Position numbers and translations under genes: made by a program
The notes under the pieces: generated by a model
Databases searched by the model: none
What the model was told of the DNA's origin: nothing
What the model saw: the letters and a program-made list of their open reading frames with translations, nothing else
Source of the DNA: Roseiarcus sp963775575
GTDB taxonomy: Bacteria; Pseudomonadota; Alphaproteobacteria; Rhizobiales; Beijerinckiaceae
Assembly: GCA_963775575.1 (NCBI GenBank)
Contig: CAVZJG010000002.1
Location: forward strand, 2,232,001 to 2,296,000
Length of the DNA: 64,000 nucleotides
Direction of reading: 5' to 3'
Shown: in pieces, positions 54,408-62,928 of the stretch
Position numbering within the stretch: position 1 is the stretch's first letter
Layout: each line of letters opens with the position of its first letter

Positions 54408-55104
54408 CAAGAGTTTCCCCCGTCCAGAGTTCAGAGTGCCACGGACCTTGTCAATTGCGGACAGGAGATTTACGGGAACAGGATTCGCATTGCAGCATTT
54501 CGTGATCCGATCCGCGCCGAAGGCCCCAGAATTTCTGGGGTAGACCTGCCCCCGTCCCTCTCCGCCACACACCGAGCCGTCGACCTCACGGAGGCATGAA
54601 CTTCCGAAGTCTCAAGGCTGTCAATGGTCTTCGACCGCTGGAGCCGGCGCGCGAAACGCGCCCCATCGACAACCTCGAGACTTCGGAAAAAGGAGGCTTC
54701 CATCCGACGAATGCTTCGCATTCGCCTTGAGAGCTCGACGGCGCTTCCCGCCGAGCTGGCGGCGGCGCCAGGCTTTGCGAAGACGCGGCACGCGATGCGA
54801 CTATTCATCAGGAGGCGTCGGTCGGTTTTGCCGCTGAAGCGGACAAAACTTACATTGCGCATCGCCTCCCGGCATCCCCCGTATCCCCGGGTCGCGCGGG
54901 TCTGATCCGACTTGCGTCGGGCCGCCAACGCCGGTGCGCTTGGGATTGGTCTCGCCAGCCGACATTCTCTTTCTGAAAACCACAATCCGTGCTATGAACA
55001 ATGGGCCAGGAGTTCGGCGGGCCTGCGAAGGCGATTTCGCTTCGGTCGCCGAGCGGGAAAAATCCCGGCGGCGAGGCGGCAAGGAGAGAAAAAAGCGAAT
55101 TCGG
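54408..55104. other. intergenic region with an inverted repeat, no supported gene
   Basis: About 700 bp between the unknown membrane protein gene and IS66-type copy 2. A 12-bp inverted repeat, TTCCGAAGTCTC at 54602-54613 and GAGACTTCGGAA at 54677-54688, encloses 63 bases and may be a remnant of a small mobile repeat. Open frames on both strands show no family motif. Confidence 0.45.
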
Positions 55105-56627
55105 GTAACTCCCAAGCCGTCTAGGCGTTGAGGGCGAGCGCGATCTGTGTTGGCGGGTCGGCGAGGGTTTTGAGGATGTTGGCCCCCTGTTTTCTCGCGG
55201 TTGAGACGACTGACCTGAGGCGCGCGAAGCTTTGGGCGCCGTCGAGGGTTCGAAACGAGCCCGAGATTTTCATTTTGACCTTCATCATCCTGAGGTCCTG
55301 TTCGGCCAGGTTGTTGGTGAAGGGCACGTCGAAGTCGGTGAGGAAGCGCAGCGTTTCGACTTTGAACGTCTTCAGCCTTTCGAGCAGATTGCGGCCGGGG
55401 CGCTGCTTTGTTCGTCCGCTCGCGTTGGCCTTGGCGTGGAGTGCGGGCAACTGGCGATGGAAAGCGAGGCCGAGCCGAACCGCGGCCCAATATTGGTCGA
55501 CGAAGGCCGCGATGACTTTGGGCTCCAGCGCCTTCGCGCCCGCCTCGCGCGCCTCATGAACGGCGATATTCGCCGCCCGAAGCGTGTCGCGCATGAGTTC
55601 GGCCCACGGCTCCTTGTCGAACTCGATCAAACACTGGAGTTCGCGCAAGATATGGGCGTTGCAGAAGGCGTGTTCGACCGCGTCGAGCCGACGATAAGGC
55701 AGGAAGTGGTCGTGCACGACGACGCCCCCCTTCAAATCCTGCGGGATCGCGCCGCGCTTTTCGTCGGCGCGATAGAAGGTGAAGGCTTGGCTCGAAGTCG
55801 TATGCAGCCATTGCAGCTTACCGGCGATGCGATATCCCGTCTCGTCGAGATGGCGAACCTTCGCCTCGGCCACGCGCTCGCCGATGGCCTGGTAAACTTG
55901 CCGCAACTCTTGTCCCTTCTTGGCGATCCAAGCGACAAGGCTGGCCGGACAGATCAGCGGCGCGTCGAACAGATCGCTCAGCGCTTGCGCGGTCCGATCC
56001 TCGGGGATGAGTTGCTGGACATTGAGATAGATCGCCGCGGCCTTGATGCGCTCGCCATACTGGGCAGGCGAGACCACGCCTTCGGGAAAAACCGCCTTCG
56101 TCACGCCCCGGCAATGCGCGCAGCGGTAAATCGAGGCCTGATGTTCCGTGACCCGCAGCGGGCGCTCGGGAAGGTCGAACACTTGCCGCTTCTCGACCCC
56201 TATCGCCGACCCCGCCTCGAGAGGCCAACCGCAATGGCCGCATGCGCACGCCGCGTGCCCAACCACGCAATCGGGATCGGCGACCTGCCGCAGCGTGCCG
56301 CCCTTGTGACCCGTCTGCCCGCCGCTCGTCTTGCCCGAACGGCCGCGCAGACTGCCTCCAATACGCGGTTTCTTCCGCAGCCCGTCACTCGAAGGCGGTT
56401 GCGAACTGTTCGAGCTGTCCCGCCCCAATTGCCGACGAAGATCGGCCACCTCGGCCCGCAGCGCCGCGATCTCCGCCCTCAGAGACGCTATCAACTCCTC
56501 GACTTCGGCGGGAAGAACCATCCCACCCTTGATTCACAGTCTCGTGCCGCCGTCTCCCACAATCCGCATATCAATGCCGTTTCCCAAACACTGTGGCATT
56601 CCAAACTCACCACGCCTTGGGAGTTAC
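55105..56627 (-). mobile_element. IS66-type single-ORF element, copy 2 (intact)
   Basis: 1523 bp, inverted relative to copy 1 at 41685-43208. Ends GTAACTCCCAAG on both sides. Perfect 8-bp duplication GAATTCGG at 55097-55104 and 56628-56635. Its transposase gene is uninterrupted. Confidence 0.95.
55121..56521 (-). CDS. IS66-family transposase (intact copy)
   Basis: Transposase of 466 residues. The N-terminal coiled coil (VEELIASLRAEIAALRAEVA) is followed by a Ser/Asn-rich linker, the zinc site CACGHCGW and YRCAHCRGVTK, HLDETGYRIAGKLQWLHTTS (catalytic Asp), VVHDHFLPYRRLDAVEHAFC and the end TNNLAEQDLRMMKVKMKISG with the catalytic Glu. It is the likely source of activity for both copies. Confidence 0.95.
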   Translation of the reverse strand: MVLPAEVEELIASLRAEIAALRAEVADLRRQLGRDSSNSSQPPSSDGLRKKPRIGGSLRGRSGKTSGGQTGHKGGTLRQVADPDCVVGHAACACGHCGWPLEAGSAIGVEKRQVFDLPERPLRVTEHQASIYRCAHCRGVTKAVFPEGVVSPAQYGERIKAAAIYLNVQQLIPEDRTAQALSDLFDAPLICPASLVAWIAKKGQELRQVYQAIGERVAEAKVRHLDETGYRIAGKLQWLHTTSSQAFTFYRADEKRGAIPQDLKGGVVVHDHFLPYRRLDAVEHAFCNAHILRELQCLIEFDKEPWAELMRDTLRAANIAVHEAREAGAKALEPKVIAAFVDQYWAAVRLGLAFHRQLPALHAKANASGRTKQRPGRNLLERLKTFKVETLRFLTDFDVPFTNNLAEQDLRMMKVKMKISGSFRTLDGAQSFARLRSVVSTARKQGANILKTLADPPTQIALALNA

Positions 56628-56748
56628 GAATTCGGGCCGGTTCGACGGCAAGCCATTGATTTCCTTCAAAACCGCCAAGGAAAAGGCGATTATAACCTTG
56701 ACAAAAGTGGCGCAAGGTGTAGTATGACGGCCATAGGAGAATGATCCC

Positions 56749-57699
56749 ATGGACGCCGAACTTCAAGACCCTCGCTTCACTGACGAAGACGCCGCTCGCC
56801 AAGCCCTTGAAGCCGTCGTCTGGCCGAGCGGCCCGATCTGCCCTCATTGCGGCAACGTCGATCGCGCCCGAATAGCGAAGCTCGCGACAAAGAGCGCGCG
56901 TCCCGGCCTCTACTACTGCAACGAGTGCGAGGGCCAATTCACCGCGACGGTCGGCACGGTCTTCGAACGCTCGAAAATCCCGCTGACCAAATGGTGGCTG
57001 GCCATGCACCTGCTCGGATCGTCAAAGAAGGGTATTTCGAGCCATCAATTGCATCGCATGCTCGGGATTAGCTACAAATCCACTTGGTTCATGACACACC
57101 GCATCCGCGAGGCCATGCGAGCCGGCGGCCTGGCGCCGATGGGTGGCGAAGGCTCGATCGTCGAAATCGACGAGACTTTCATCGGCCGCAAGGAAGGCGT
57201 TGAGAAAGCGCGCGCCGGCTACGGCCACAAAAACGCCGTCTTGTCGCTTGTTGAGCGGGCCGGCTCAGTCCGCAGTTTCCGTGTCGACAGCACGAAGCGC
57301 GAGGATATTATCCCCATCATCAAAGCGAACATTGCCAAAGAAACACACGTTATGACCGACGAAAGCAACACCTACAGCAAACTAGGCGACGATTTCGCGA
57401 AGCATGACATGGTTGACCACGGACGCGAGGAATGGGGCTACACCGATCGAAAGACCGGCGTCAAAATCAACACAAACACGATCGAAGGCTACTATTCGAT
57501 TTTCAAGCGCGGGATGAAGGGCGTCTATCAGCATTGCAGCGAAAAGCACCTTCACCGTTACGTTGCCGAATTCGATTTCCGTTATTCGAACCGCTCGAAA
57601 CTTGGCGTTGAAGATGTTGAACGCACCTCAAAGATTGCAGCCGGCATCACCGGAAAGCGATTGACGTATCGGCGAGCTGGTGAAGCCGCGCAAGCGTAG
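56749..57699 (+). CDS. IS1595-family transposase
   Basis: Transposase of 316 residues. The N-terminal zinc ribbon has CPHCGN and YYCNECEGQFTATVGTVFER. The ISXO2-type DDE domain has VEIDETFIGRKEGV, HVMTDESNTYSKLGD and the end NTNTIEGYYSIFKRGMKGVY. All acids are present. Just inside the left inverted repeat. Confidence 0.95.
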   Translation: MDAELQDPRFTDEDAARQALEAVVWPSGPICPHCGNVDRARIAKLATKSARPGLYYCNECEGQFTATVGTVFERSKIPLTKWWLAMHLLGSSKKGISSHQLHRMLGISYKSTWFMTHRIREAMRAGGLAPMGGEGSIVEIDETFIGRKEGVEKARAGYGHKNAVLSLVERAGSVRSFRVDSTKREDIIPIIKANIAKETHVMTDESNTYSKLGDDFAKHDMVDHGREEWGYTDRKTGVKINTNTIEGYYSIFKRGMKGVYQHCSEKHLHRYVAEFDFRYSNRSKLGVEDVERTSKIAAGITGKRLTYRRAGEAAQA

Positions 57700-57794
57700 G
57701 GGCCCGACCGAGAAATGATGTGAGGGGACGCGAGAGACTCGCGCCCCTCTTTCGCTATTTTAGCGGTGCCAACCAGCCCAAGGGAGCGAAGGCC

Positions 57795-58064
57795 ATGGAG
57801 GAGGAGCTAAAAGAACTTCTGCTTATTGCCCATGCCCGAATAGCAGTTCTCATGCAGCTTGTGAGATTGCTTCTTCTCGACAGAGCAATTGCCAACCATC
57901 AAACAAGTGATGATATTCTGAGATGGAGCGAAGACCTAAAGTCCTTTTTCGAACAGCGGACCGCTGGCGTTCCAGGACTTCCAGACGCGTATCTCAGTGC
58001 TGTTATTGATGATTTGTTCAATTTCTTGGCGACCGAGGTAAAGAAATCTCGTGGGGAAAGCTAA
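57795..58064 (+). CDS. IS1595 passenger: small helical protein of unknown function
   Basis: An 89-residue protein. AGGGAGCGAAGG precedes the ATG. It reads MEEELKELLLIAHARIAVLM, then VRLLLLDRAIANHQTSDDIL and FLATEVKKSRGES. It is nearly all helical. I know no family. It may be an accessory of the transposon or part of its cargo. Confidence 0.6.
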   Translation: MEEELKELLLIAHARIAVLMQLVRLLLLDRAIANHQTSDDILRWSEDLKSFFEQRTAGVPGLPDAYLSAVIDDLFNFLATEVKKSRGES

Positions 58065-58257
58065 GATGCTGGAACGCTTCAGAAGCCTCTATGTGGAGGC
58101 GCACATCGGAAGGAAGGATTTCTTTTCGTGAGCCGTCTCGCTGTGTCTCTTCCTCGACGGCGACATTGATGAACCATCGGAGGATATTTCCAATCGCCAC
58201 ACAAAACCGGTGAAGCGGGGAGAACGCTCTTACTGTGGAGAAGGCGGATTCCGTCAT
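58018..58257 (-). CDS. possible IS1595 passenger gene, minus strand
   Basis: A 79-residue frame, MTESAFSTVRAFSPLHRFCV to LPRSPRN. Its ATG abuts the palindromic promoter at 58256-58294. Its 3' end overlaps the preceding plus-strand gene by 47 bases. There is no motif and no clear ribosome site, so it may be a chance frame. Confidence 0.25.
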   Translation of the reverse strand: MTESAFSTVRAFSPLHRFCVAIGNILRWFINVAVEEETQRDGSRKEILPSDVRLHIEASEAFQHLSFPHEISLPRSPRN

Positions 58258-58294
58258 GACAACGCTCCCGGTTTCGGCTAGAGTGATCTAGCCG
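58256..58294 (+). promoter_or_regulatory. promoter with palindromic operator, copy 2
   Basis: ATGACA (58256-58261), 17 bp, TAGAGT (58279-58284), with CGGCTAG-AGTGAT-CTAGCCG over the -10. The design and most bases match 21520-21558. It would fire rightward into the cargo region. Confidence 0.65.
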
Positions 58295-58358
58295 ATGAGC
58301 GGTCATCGCGATATCGATCGAAACGGGAGTTGCAGCTCCCGCCGATCAGTTTCAAGGC

Positions 58359-58598
58359 TCACCGTGGAGGCAAGACCTCGACGGAATATCTTCCGTTGGA
58401 CAGCGTCACGCCCGCATCCAGATCGTTCCCTCGCCTGTCGAATCCGTAGGCCATTCCGCCTCCTGCCGGCGCCTCGAAATGCGACCCGTCGGCGCAATCG
58501 ATAAAGACCTCTTCGCCTCCCGGCCGGGCCGAGCAGGCGACCTGCGCCAAAGCCTCCGACGGCAAGATCAGCATCGCTAGGGCAACGAATCGAATCAT
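58359..58598 (-). CDS. IS1595 passenger: small secreted protein
   Basis: A 79-residue protein with a signal peptide (MIRFVALAMLILPSEALAQ). The mature part is VACSARPGGEEVFIDCADGS then HFEAPAGGGMAYGFDRRGND, with two cysteines. It follows the 51-residue gene at 58610 by 11 bases on the same strand. Function unknown. Confidence 0.6.
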   Translation of the reverse strand: MIRFVALAMLILPSEALAQVACSARPGGEEVFIDCADGSHFEAPAGGGMAYGFDRRGNDLDAGVTLSNGRYSVEVLPPR

Positions 58599-58609
58599 AA
58601 CCCGCTCTT

Positions 58610-58765
58610 TTATTTTCCGCGCTCCCGCGCCGGGTTCGCCTTTTTTTCGGCTTTCGTCTTAGACTTCTTCAGCTTCATTTTCTCGTGCGGCTTTGGCGGC
58701 ATGCGGACCATCGCGGCCATGATCTTGGTCGCGATGTCGGGAGCAGCCTCGGGAAGGTTGGCCAT
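58610..58765 (-). CDS. IS1595 passenger: very basic 51-residue protein
   Basis: MANLPEAAPDIATKIMAAMV then RMPPKPHEKMKLKKSKTKAE and a Lys/Arg end. The amphipathic N-terminal helix with a lysine-rich tail is seen in small alphaproteobacterial hypotheticals. It is first of a two-gene minus-strand unit. It starts 12 bases from the divergent HEPN-like gene. Confidence 0.6.
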   Translation of the reverse strand: MANLPEAAPDIATKIMAAMVRMPPKPHEKMKLKKSKTKAEKKANPARERGK

Positions 58766-58777
58766 GGCGATTCCAGA

Positions 58778-59506
58778 ATGGCAACTGATCTCTTCTCATT
58801 ATACAGACCGAAACCGAATCCGCTAGTTCAAAGTAGCGCGCGGGGTGCGCAAGTGCCTAAATCCGACGAGTCCTTCTTTCGAGATTTCCAGCGGGCCATC
58901 GACGCATTGAACGAGAGGCCGTACCGCCGATATTGGCGCGAGCTAGGCCAGTTCATCCACGCCTTTGCCGACGCCGAGCAACGCCTGCTTTCTTTGTTGC
59001 AGAAACAGACAGGGGTAACGGATATCGTCGCTGGCGTCCTATTCAGCGGCACGCGTTCCGATGCAGCCAAAAGTTTGCTCGCCGGAATTCTGGACGCGAC
59101 CGAGCAAGCTGAAATGAAAAAACGCCTTGAACGGCCGTTGGCCCAACTCGCCGCGATTGCTAAAATCCGCAACCACCTCATCCATTGGACAGCCCGACAC
59201 GACGGGGGACGCGACCTGCTAGTTTCCAATGCTTTCCTTTCGCCATCAGCCGAGCGTCTCAAGGAATTCCGAATCACCGTGAAGGCCATGAAAGAGATGA
59301 GGTTGGACCTTTACAGAATCAACGTTCTTATTTTGATGGAGGAATCCCCGCGTTCTGTCCGCGCGCCGGAACTCGACGAATATCTAGCGGGGCCATGGCT
59401 TTATAAGCCGCCTCAGCCGCGTCTTCGCGAGAGAACGCCCCCTCCCCATCCTCCAAAGCGATCGCGCCAGCAACACGCATCGCGGAAGTCACCACAATCT
59501 CGTTAG
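58778..59506 (+). CDS. IS1595 passenger: HEPN-motif protein of unknown function
   Basis: A 242-residue protein starting MATDLFSLYRPKPN. The core has FRDFQRAIDALNERPYRRYW, ELGQFIHAFADAEQRLLSLL and IAKIRNHLIHWTARHDGGRD. The R-N-H-L-I-H stretch is an R-x4-H motif, the signature of HEPN RNase and abortive-infection proteins. A GTG at 58853 (VPKSDESFF) is a later start option. The C-terminus is Pro/Arg-rich. HEPN membership is my inference from the motif and helical content. Confidence 0.6.
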   Translation: MATDLFSLYRPKPNPLVQSSARGAQVPKSDESFFRDFQRAIDALNERPYRRYWRELGQFIHAFADAEQRLLSLLQKQTGVTDIVAGVLFSGTRSDAAKSLLAGILDATEQAEMKKRLERPLAQLAAIAKIRNHLIHWTARHDGGRDLLVSNAFLSPSAERLKEFRITVKAMKEMRLDLYRINVLILMEESPRSVRAPELDEYLAGPWLYKPPQPRLRERTPPPHPPKRSRQQHASRKSPQSR

Positions 59507-59698
59507 ATTCGCCGGCCTGTCGCGCCGACCCTATATGTTGATCAGCTTTTGTCAAGGTTATAATCTCCAAGGAAAAAGCTTGGAAAAGTTTGGAAAAGGC
59601 TTGGAAAAGTGTGGAATTCCTTGGAAAAGCTCGCGCGCCAGGCGTCGGCGCATCGCGACAGAGGGATTGCTCTCGCCTTGCGCAGAGCGGGACATTGA

Positions 59699-59716
59699 GT
59701 TATATTCTCGTATAAC
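59699..59716. promoter_or_regulatory. operator palindrome upstream of mazE/mazF-type pair
   Basis: GTTATA, six bases, TATAAC, 19 bp before the antitoxin ATG. AT-rich in a GC-rich setting, so also a possible -10 region. Likely the autoregulation site of the pair. Confidence 0.6.
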
Positions 59717-59735
59717 TTAACTCCGAGAATGCTCC

Positions 59736-59993
59736 ATGCAACGAATCCATCTTCGTAAAGTCGGCGGCTCGGTGATGCTGGCGGTGCCGCCGGCGATTCT
59801 CGAGCTTCTCGGCCTCGGGGCCGGCGCGACGGTCGGGGTGCGGGTGGAGGACCGACGGCTCATCGTCGAACCGTCGCCGAGGCGCCGCTACTCGCTCGAC
59901 GATCTCATCGCGCAATGCGACCAATCCGCGGCACCGAGCGCCGAGGAACGCGCCTGGCTCGACGACGAGCCCGTCGGCTCCGAGCTTCTGTGA
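59736..59993 (+). CDS. AbrB/MazE-type antitoxin
   Basis: An 85-residue protein. The SpoVT/AbrB-like start is MQRIHLRKVGGSVMLAVPPA then ILELLGLGAGATVGVRVEDR. The C-terminal part is acidic (YSLDDLIAQCDQSAAPSAEE) and would bind the toxin. Its TGA overlaps the toxin ATG. Confidence 0.92.
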   Translation: MQRIHLRKVGGSVMLAVPPAILELLGLGAGATVGVRVEDRRLIVEPSPRRRYSLDDLIAQCDQSAAPSAEERAWLDDEPVGSELL

Positions 59994-60325
59994 TGGAGCG
60001 GGGCGACATCTATCTCGTTTCGCTCGATCCCGCGTCCGGGCATGAACAGAAAGGGACGCGGCCGGTCATGGTCGTCTCGCCGGGCGAGTTCAACCGCTTG
60101 ACGAATACGCCTATCGTGCTGCCGATCACGGGCGGCGGCGTGTTCGCGCGCATGGCCGGCTTCGCCGTCTCGCTGTCGGGAGGCGGCCTGAAGACGATCG
60201 GCGTCGTGCGCTGCGATCAGCCGCGCGCGTTGGATTTTTCCGCGCGGCGCGCGCGCCTTCTGGAGCGGGCGCCGCCCGAAATCGTCGAGGAGGTTCTCGC
60301 GCGTCTGGCGCCTTTGTTCGAGTAG
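59993..60325 (+). CDS. MazF/PemK-type toxin
   Basis: A 110-residue endoribonuclease. It has MERGDIYLVSLDPASGHEQK, GTRPVMVVSPGEFNRLTNTP, IVLPITGG and GVVRCDQPRALD. The GHEQKGTRPV motif and the later Thr/Cys positions are typical. It cuts mRNA when free of the antitoxin. Confidence 0.95.
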   Translation: MERGDIYLVSLDPASGHEQKGTRPVMVVSPGEFNRLTNTPIVLPITGGGVFARMAGFAVSLSGGGLKTIGVVRCDQPRALDFSARRARLLERAPPEIVEEVLARLAPLFE

Positions 60326-60426
60326 ACGATTCAGCCTTCACAGCCCGATTCGCCGCTTCCGGGTGGCCAAGCGGCGCTGGGCTTGCTATCACCGCGCCCA
60401 AATCTTAGTCATGCGAAGGATAGATC

Positions 60427-61014
60427 ATGCGCAAGGGCGCCATATCGCGCAAAACGAACGAGACGGCGATCGAGGCCGCCGTCGACCTCGACGGTTCGGG
60501 CAAGGCGGACGTTTCGACCCGCGTCGGCTTCTTCGACCACATGCTCGACCAGCTCGCGCGCCATTCGCTCATCGACATGACCATCCGCGCCGAGGGCGAT
60601 CGCCATGTCGACGACCACCACACCGTCGAGGACGTCGGCATCGCGCTCGGCCAGGCGCTCGCCCAAGCGCTCGGCGACAAACGCGGCATAGCGCGCTTCG
60701 CCGATTGCCTCACGCCGATGGACGAGACGCTGACGCGCGTCGCGCTCGACGTGTCGGGGCGGCCGTTCCTGGTCTTTCGCGTCGAATTCCCGACCGAGAA
60801 GATCGGCGCCTTCGACGTCGAGCTGGTGCGGGAGTTCTTCCAGGCGCTCAGCGTCCACGCCGGCCTGACACTGCACATCGAGACGCTTTATGGGGCCAAC
60901 AGCCACCATATCGCCGAATCCTGCTTCAAGGGCGCAGCGCGCGCGCTTGGCGCCGCGCTTGCAATCGATCAGAGGCAGGGTCAGCGCGTTCCCTCGACCA
61001 AGGGCGCGCTGTAA
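60427..61014 (+). CDS. hisB: imidazoleglycerol-phosphate dehydratase
   Basis: HisB of 195 residues, dehydratase only. Metal-site motifs are FFDHMLDQLARHS, DDHHTVEDVGIALGQAL and ETLYGANSHHIAESCFKGAA. Removes water from imidazole-glycerol phosphate in histidine synthesis. First gene of the his operon; DUF2628 gene follows after 48 bp. Confidence 0.97.
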   Translation: MRKGAISRKTNETAIEAAVDLDGSGKADVSTRVGFFDHMLDQLARHSLIDMTIRAEGDRHVDDHHTVEDVGIALGQALAQALGDKRGIARFADCLTPMDETLTRVALDVSGRPFLVFRVEFPTEKIGAFDVELVREFFQALSVHAGLTLHIETLYGANSHHIAESCFKGAARALGAALAIDQRQGQRVPSTKGAL

Positions 61015-61062
61015 GCTGGCATAGGTCAGAGGAGGCCGTCCGCGACGGACGGCGACACACCC

Positions 61063-61536
61063 ATGGCGATCTATGCGGTGCATTGTTCGGCCGGCGACGG
61101 CGAGCCGGCGACGGCGTTGGAGCGCGCCGAGTTCCTGAAGCTCGGTTTTTGCGCGGCGGCGTTCGTGTTCGGGCCGATCTGGCTCCTCGCCCATCGGCTG
61201 TGGCGCCCGCTCGCGCTGTGGATTGCCGCGGCCGCGTTCGTCGGCTTCGCCGTCGCCGGCGGCGTCCTCGGCGCGAATGGGGCTTTTTGGCTCTATGCGC
61301 TGAGCGCGCTCTATCTCGGCCTTGAGGGCCGCGCCCTGCAAGGCGCCGCGCTGGCGCGCGGCGGGCGGCCGCTCGCCGACCTCGTCTGCGCCCCGGACTT
61401 TTCGACCGCCGAAGTCGGCTTTCTTGCTCGCGCTCCCGCCCGGCCGGCGCCGCGCCGCGCGCCGCGCGCCGCCTTCGGCCCGCCGCCTTCGGCGTCGCCC
61501 GACGTTCTCGGACTCTTTCCCGAGGCGGACCGCTGA
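61063..61536 (+). CDS. DUF2628 membrane protein
   Basis: A 157-residue protein. It starts MAIYAVHC and has FLKLGFCAAAFVFGPIWLLA, WRPLALWIAAAAFVGFAVAG and YALSALYLGLEGRALQGAAL, three membrane helices, then a Pro/Ala/Arg-rich tail. It is a frequent member of alphaproteobacterial his operons. Its role is unknown. hisH starts two bases after its stop. Confidence 0.9.
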   Translation: MAIYAVHCSAGDGEPATALERAEFLKLGFCAAAFVFGPIWLLAHRLWRPLALWIAAAAFVGFAVAGGVLGANGAFWLYALSALYLGLEGRALQGAALARGGRPLADLVCAPDFSTAEVGFLARAPARPAPRRAPRAAFGPPPSASPDVLGLFPEADR

Positions 61537-61537
61537 C

Positions 61538-62188
61538 ATGAGCGTCGCGATCGTCGACTACGGCTCGGGCAATCTGCACTCGGCTCGCAAGGCGTTCGAG
61601 CGCGCCGCGCGCGAAGCGGGCTTGAAGCGCGAAGTCAAGGTGACCGGTCGCCCGGAGGACGTCGCGCGCGCCGAACACATCGTGCTGCCGGGCGTCGGCG
61701 CCTTCGCCGATTGCCGGCGCGGGCTCGACGCGGTTCCCGGCATGGTCGAGGCGCTGGAAGAGACGGTGCGCCGCGGCGGACGGCCGTTCCTCGGCATTTG
61801 CGTCGGCATGCAACTGATGGCGACGCGCGGCCTCGAACACGAGGTCGTCGGCGGCCTCGATTGGATCCGCGGCGACGTTGCGCCGATCGTTCCCCATGTC
61901 CCCGGCTTGAAGATCCCCCACATGGGCTGGAACACCTTGACGGTGAAGCGCGCCCACCCCGTGCTGGAAGGAATCGCCGTCGGCGAAAGCGGCTTGCACG
62001 CCTATTTCGTCCACTCGTTCCAGCTTTACCCGCTCGATCCCGAGGACGTCGTCGCCACCGCCGATTACGGCGGGCCGGTGACCGCGATGGTCGCGCGCGA
62101 CAATATCGTCGGCACGCAGTTCCACCCCGAGAAGAGCCAGACGCTCGGTCTGGCCCTGATCGCCAATTTCCTCCAGTGGCGCCCGTGA
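61538..62188 (+). CDS. hisH: imidazole glycerol phosphate synthase, glutaminase subunit
   Basis: HisH of 216 residues. It has MSVAIVDYGSGNLHSARKAF, VLPGVGAF, the nucleophile in GICVGMQLM (Cys) and the FHPEKSQ with His-x-Glu. It supplies ammonia to HisF. Start at 61538. The stop overlaps the hisA GTG start. Confidence 0.96.
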   Translation: MSVAIVDYGSGNLHSARKAFERAAREAGLKREVKVTGRPEDVARAEHIVLPGVGAFADCRRGLDAVPGMVEALEETVRRGGRPFLGICVGMQLMATRGLEHEVVGGLDWIRGDVAPIVPHVPGLKIPHMGWNTLTVKRAHPVLEGIAVGESGLHAYFVHSFQLYPLDPEDVVATADYGGPVTAMVARDNIVGTQFHPEKSQTLGLALIANFLQWRP

Positions 62189-62928
62189 TTCTGTTCCCCG
62201 CCATCGACCTCAAGAGCGGCGAGTGCGTGCGCCTGGTTCGCGGCGACATGGGGCAGGCGACCGTGTTCAATAGCGACCCGGCCGCGCAAGCCCGGCGCTT
62301 CGCGGCCCAAGGCTTCGAATGGCTGCACGTCGTCGATCTCGACGGCGCCTTCGCCGGCAAGCCGATGAACGCGTCGGCGATCGAAGGCATACTGGCCGGC
62401 GTGACGATGAAAGTGCAGCTCGGCGGCGGCGTGCGCGACATGAAGACGGTGAACGGCTGGCTCGAAAAGGGCGTAGCGCGGGTCATCATCGGCACCGCCG
62501 CGGTCGAAGACCCCGCCTTCGTGCAGGAGGCGGCGCGGCGCAATCCCGGCCGCATCGCGGTCGGCATCGACGCGCGCGAGGGCCGCGTCGCCGTCGATGG
62601 TTGGGCCAGGACTTCGGATATTTCCGCGCTCGATCTCGGGCGCCGCTTCGAGGACGCCGGCGTCGCGGCGCTGATCTACACCGACATCGGGCGCGACGGC
62701 GTGTTGCAGGGGCTCAACGTCTCGGCGACCGTAGCGCTCGCCGAGGCGGTCGCGATTCCGGTCATCGCTTCGGGCGGGCTCGCCTCGATCGAGGACGTCA
62801 AACGCCTGCTCGAGCCCGATTGCGCGCGCCTCGCCGGCGCGATATCGGGGCGCGCGCTCTACGACGGACGGCTCGACGCGCGCCAGGCGCTGGCGCTGAT
62901 TCGTGAAGCGGAGAGCCGCCATGCTTAA
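62185..62928 (+). CDS. hisA: phosphoribosylformimino-5-aminoimidazole carboxamide ribotide isomerase
   Basis: HisA of 247 residues with a GTG start overlapping hisH. It has VILFPAIDLKSGECVRLVRG (catalytic Asp8), HVVDLDGAFAGKP, QLGGGVRDM and YTDIGRDGVLQG (catalytic Asp). It overlaps hisF by eight bases. It opens the ribose ring in ProFAR. Confidence 0.96.
   Translation: MILFPAIDLKSGECVRLVRGDMGQATVFNSDPAAQARRFAAQGFEWLHVVDLDGAFAGKPMNASAIEGILAGVTMKVQLGGGVRDMKTVNGWLEKGVARVIIGTAAVEDPAFVQEAARRNPGRIAVGIDAREGRVAVDGWARTSDISALDLGRRFEDAGVAALIYTDIGRDGVLQGLNVSATVALAEAVAIPVIASGGLASIEDVKRLLEPDCARLAGAISGRALYDGRLDARQALALIREAESRHA

Larger units (their letters stand above)
56685..59568 (+). mobile_element. IS1595-family transposon with several passenger genes
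   Basis: 2884 bp. The left end is GGCGATTATAACCTTGACA and so on; the right end, inverted, is GGAGATTATAACCTTGACA, matching in 22 of 23 bases. Both ends are flanked by AAGGAAAA (56677-56684 and 59569-59576), a perfect 8-bp duplication. After the transposase gene it carries at least four further genes up to the right end. Passenger genes are known in some IS1595 groups. Removing the element rejoins an AAGGAAAAAGCTTGG-type repetitive host sequence. Confidence 0.9.

Noticed and set aside
54470..54985. 172-codon minus-strand frame behind the unknown membrane-protein gene
   Set aside because: Crosses an inverted repeat, has Arg/Ser-rich content without a domain, and no ribosome site.
58295..58504. 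69-codon plus-strand frame directly behind the second palindromic promoter
   Set aside because: It overlaps the secreted-protein gene on the other strand, is Arg/Ser-rich and has no motif; a leaderless transcript is possible but unsupported.
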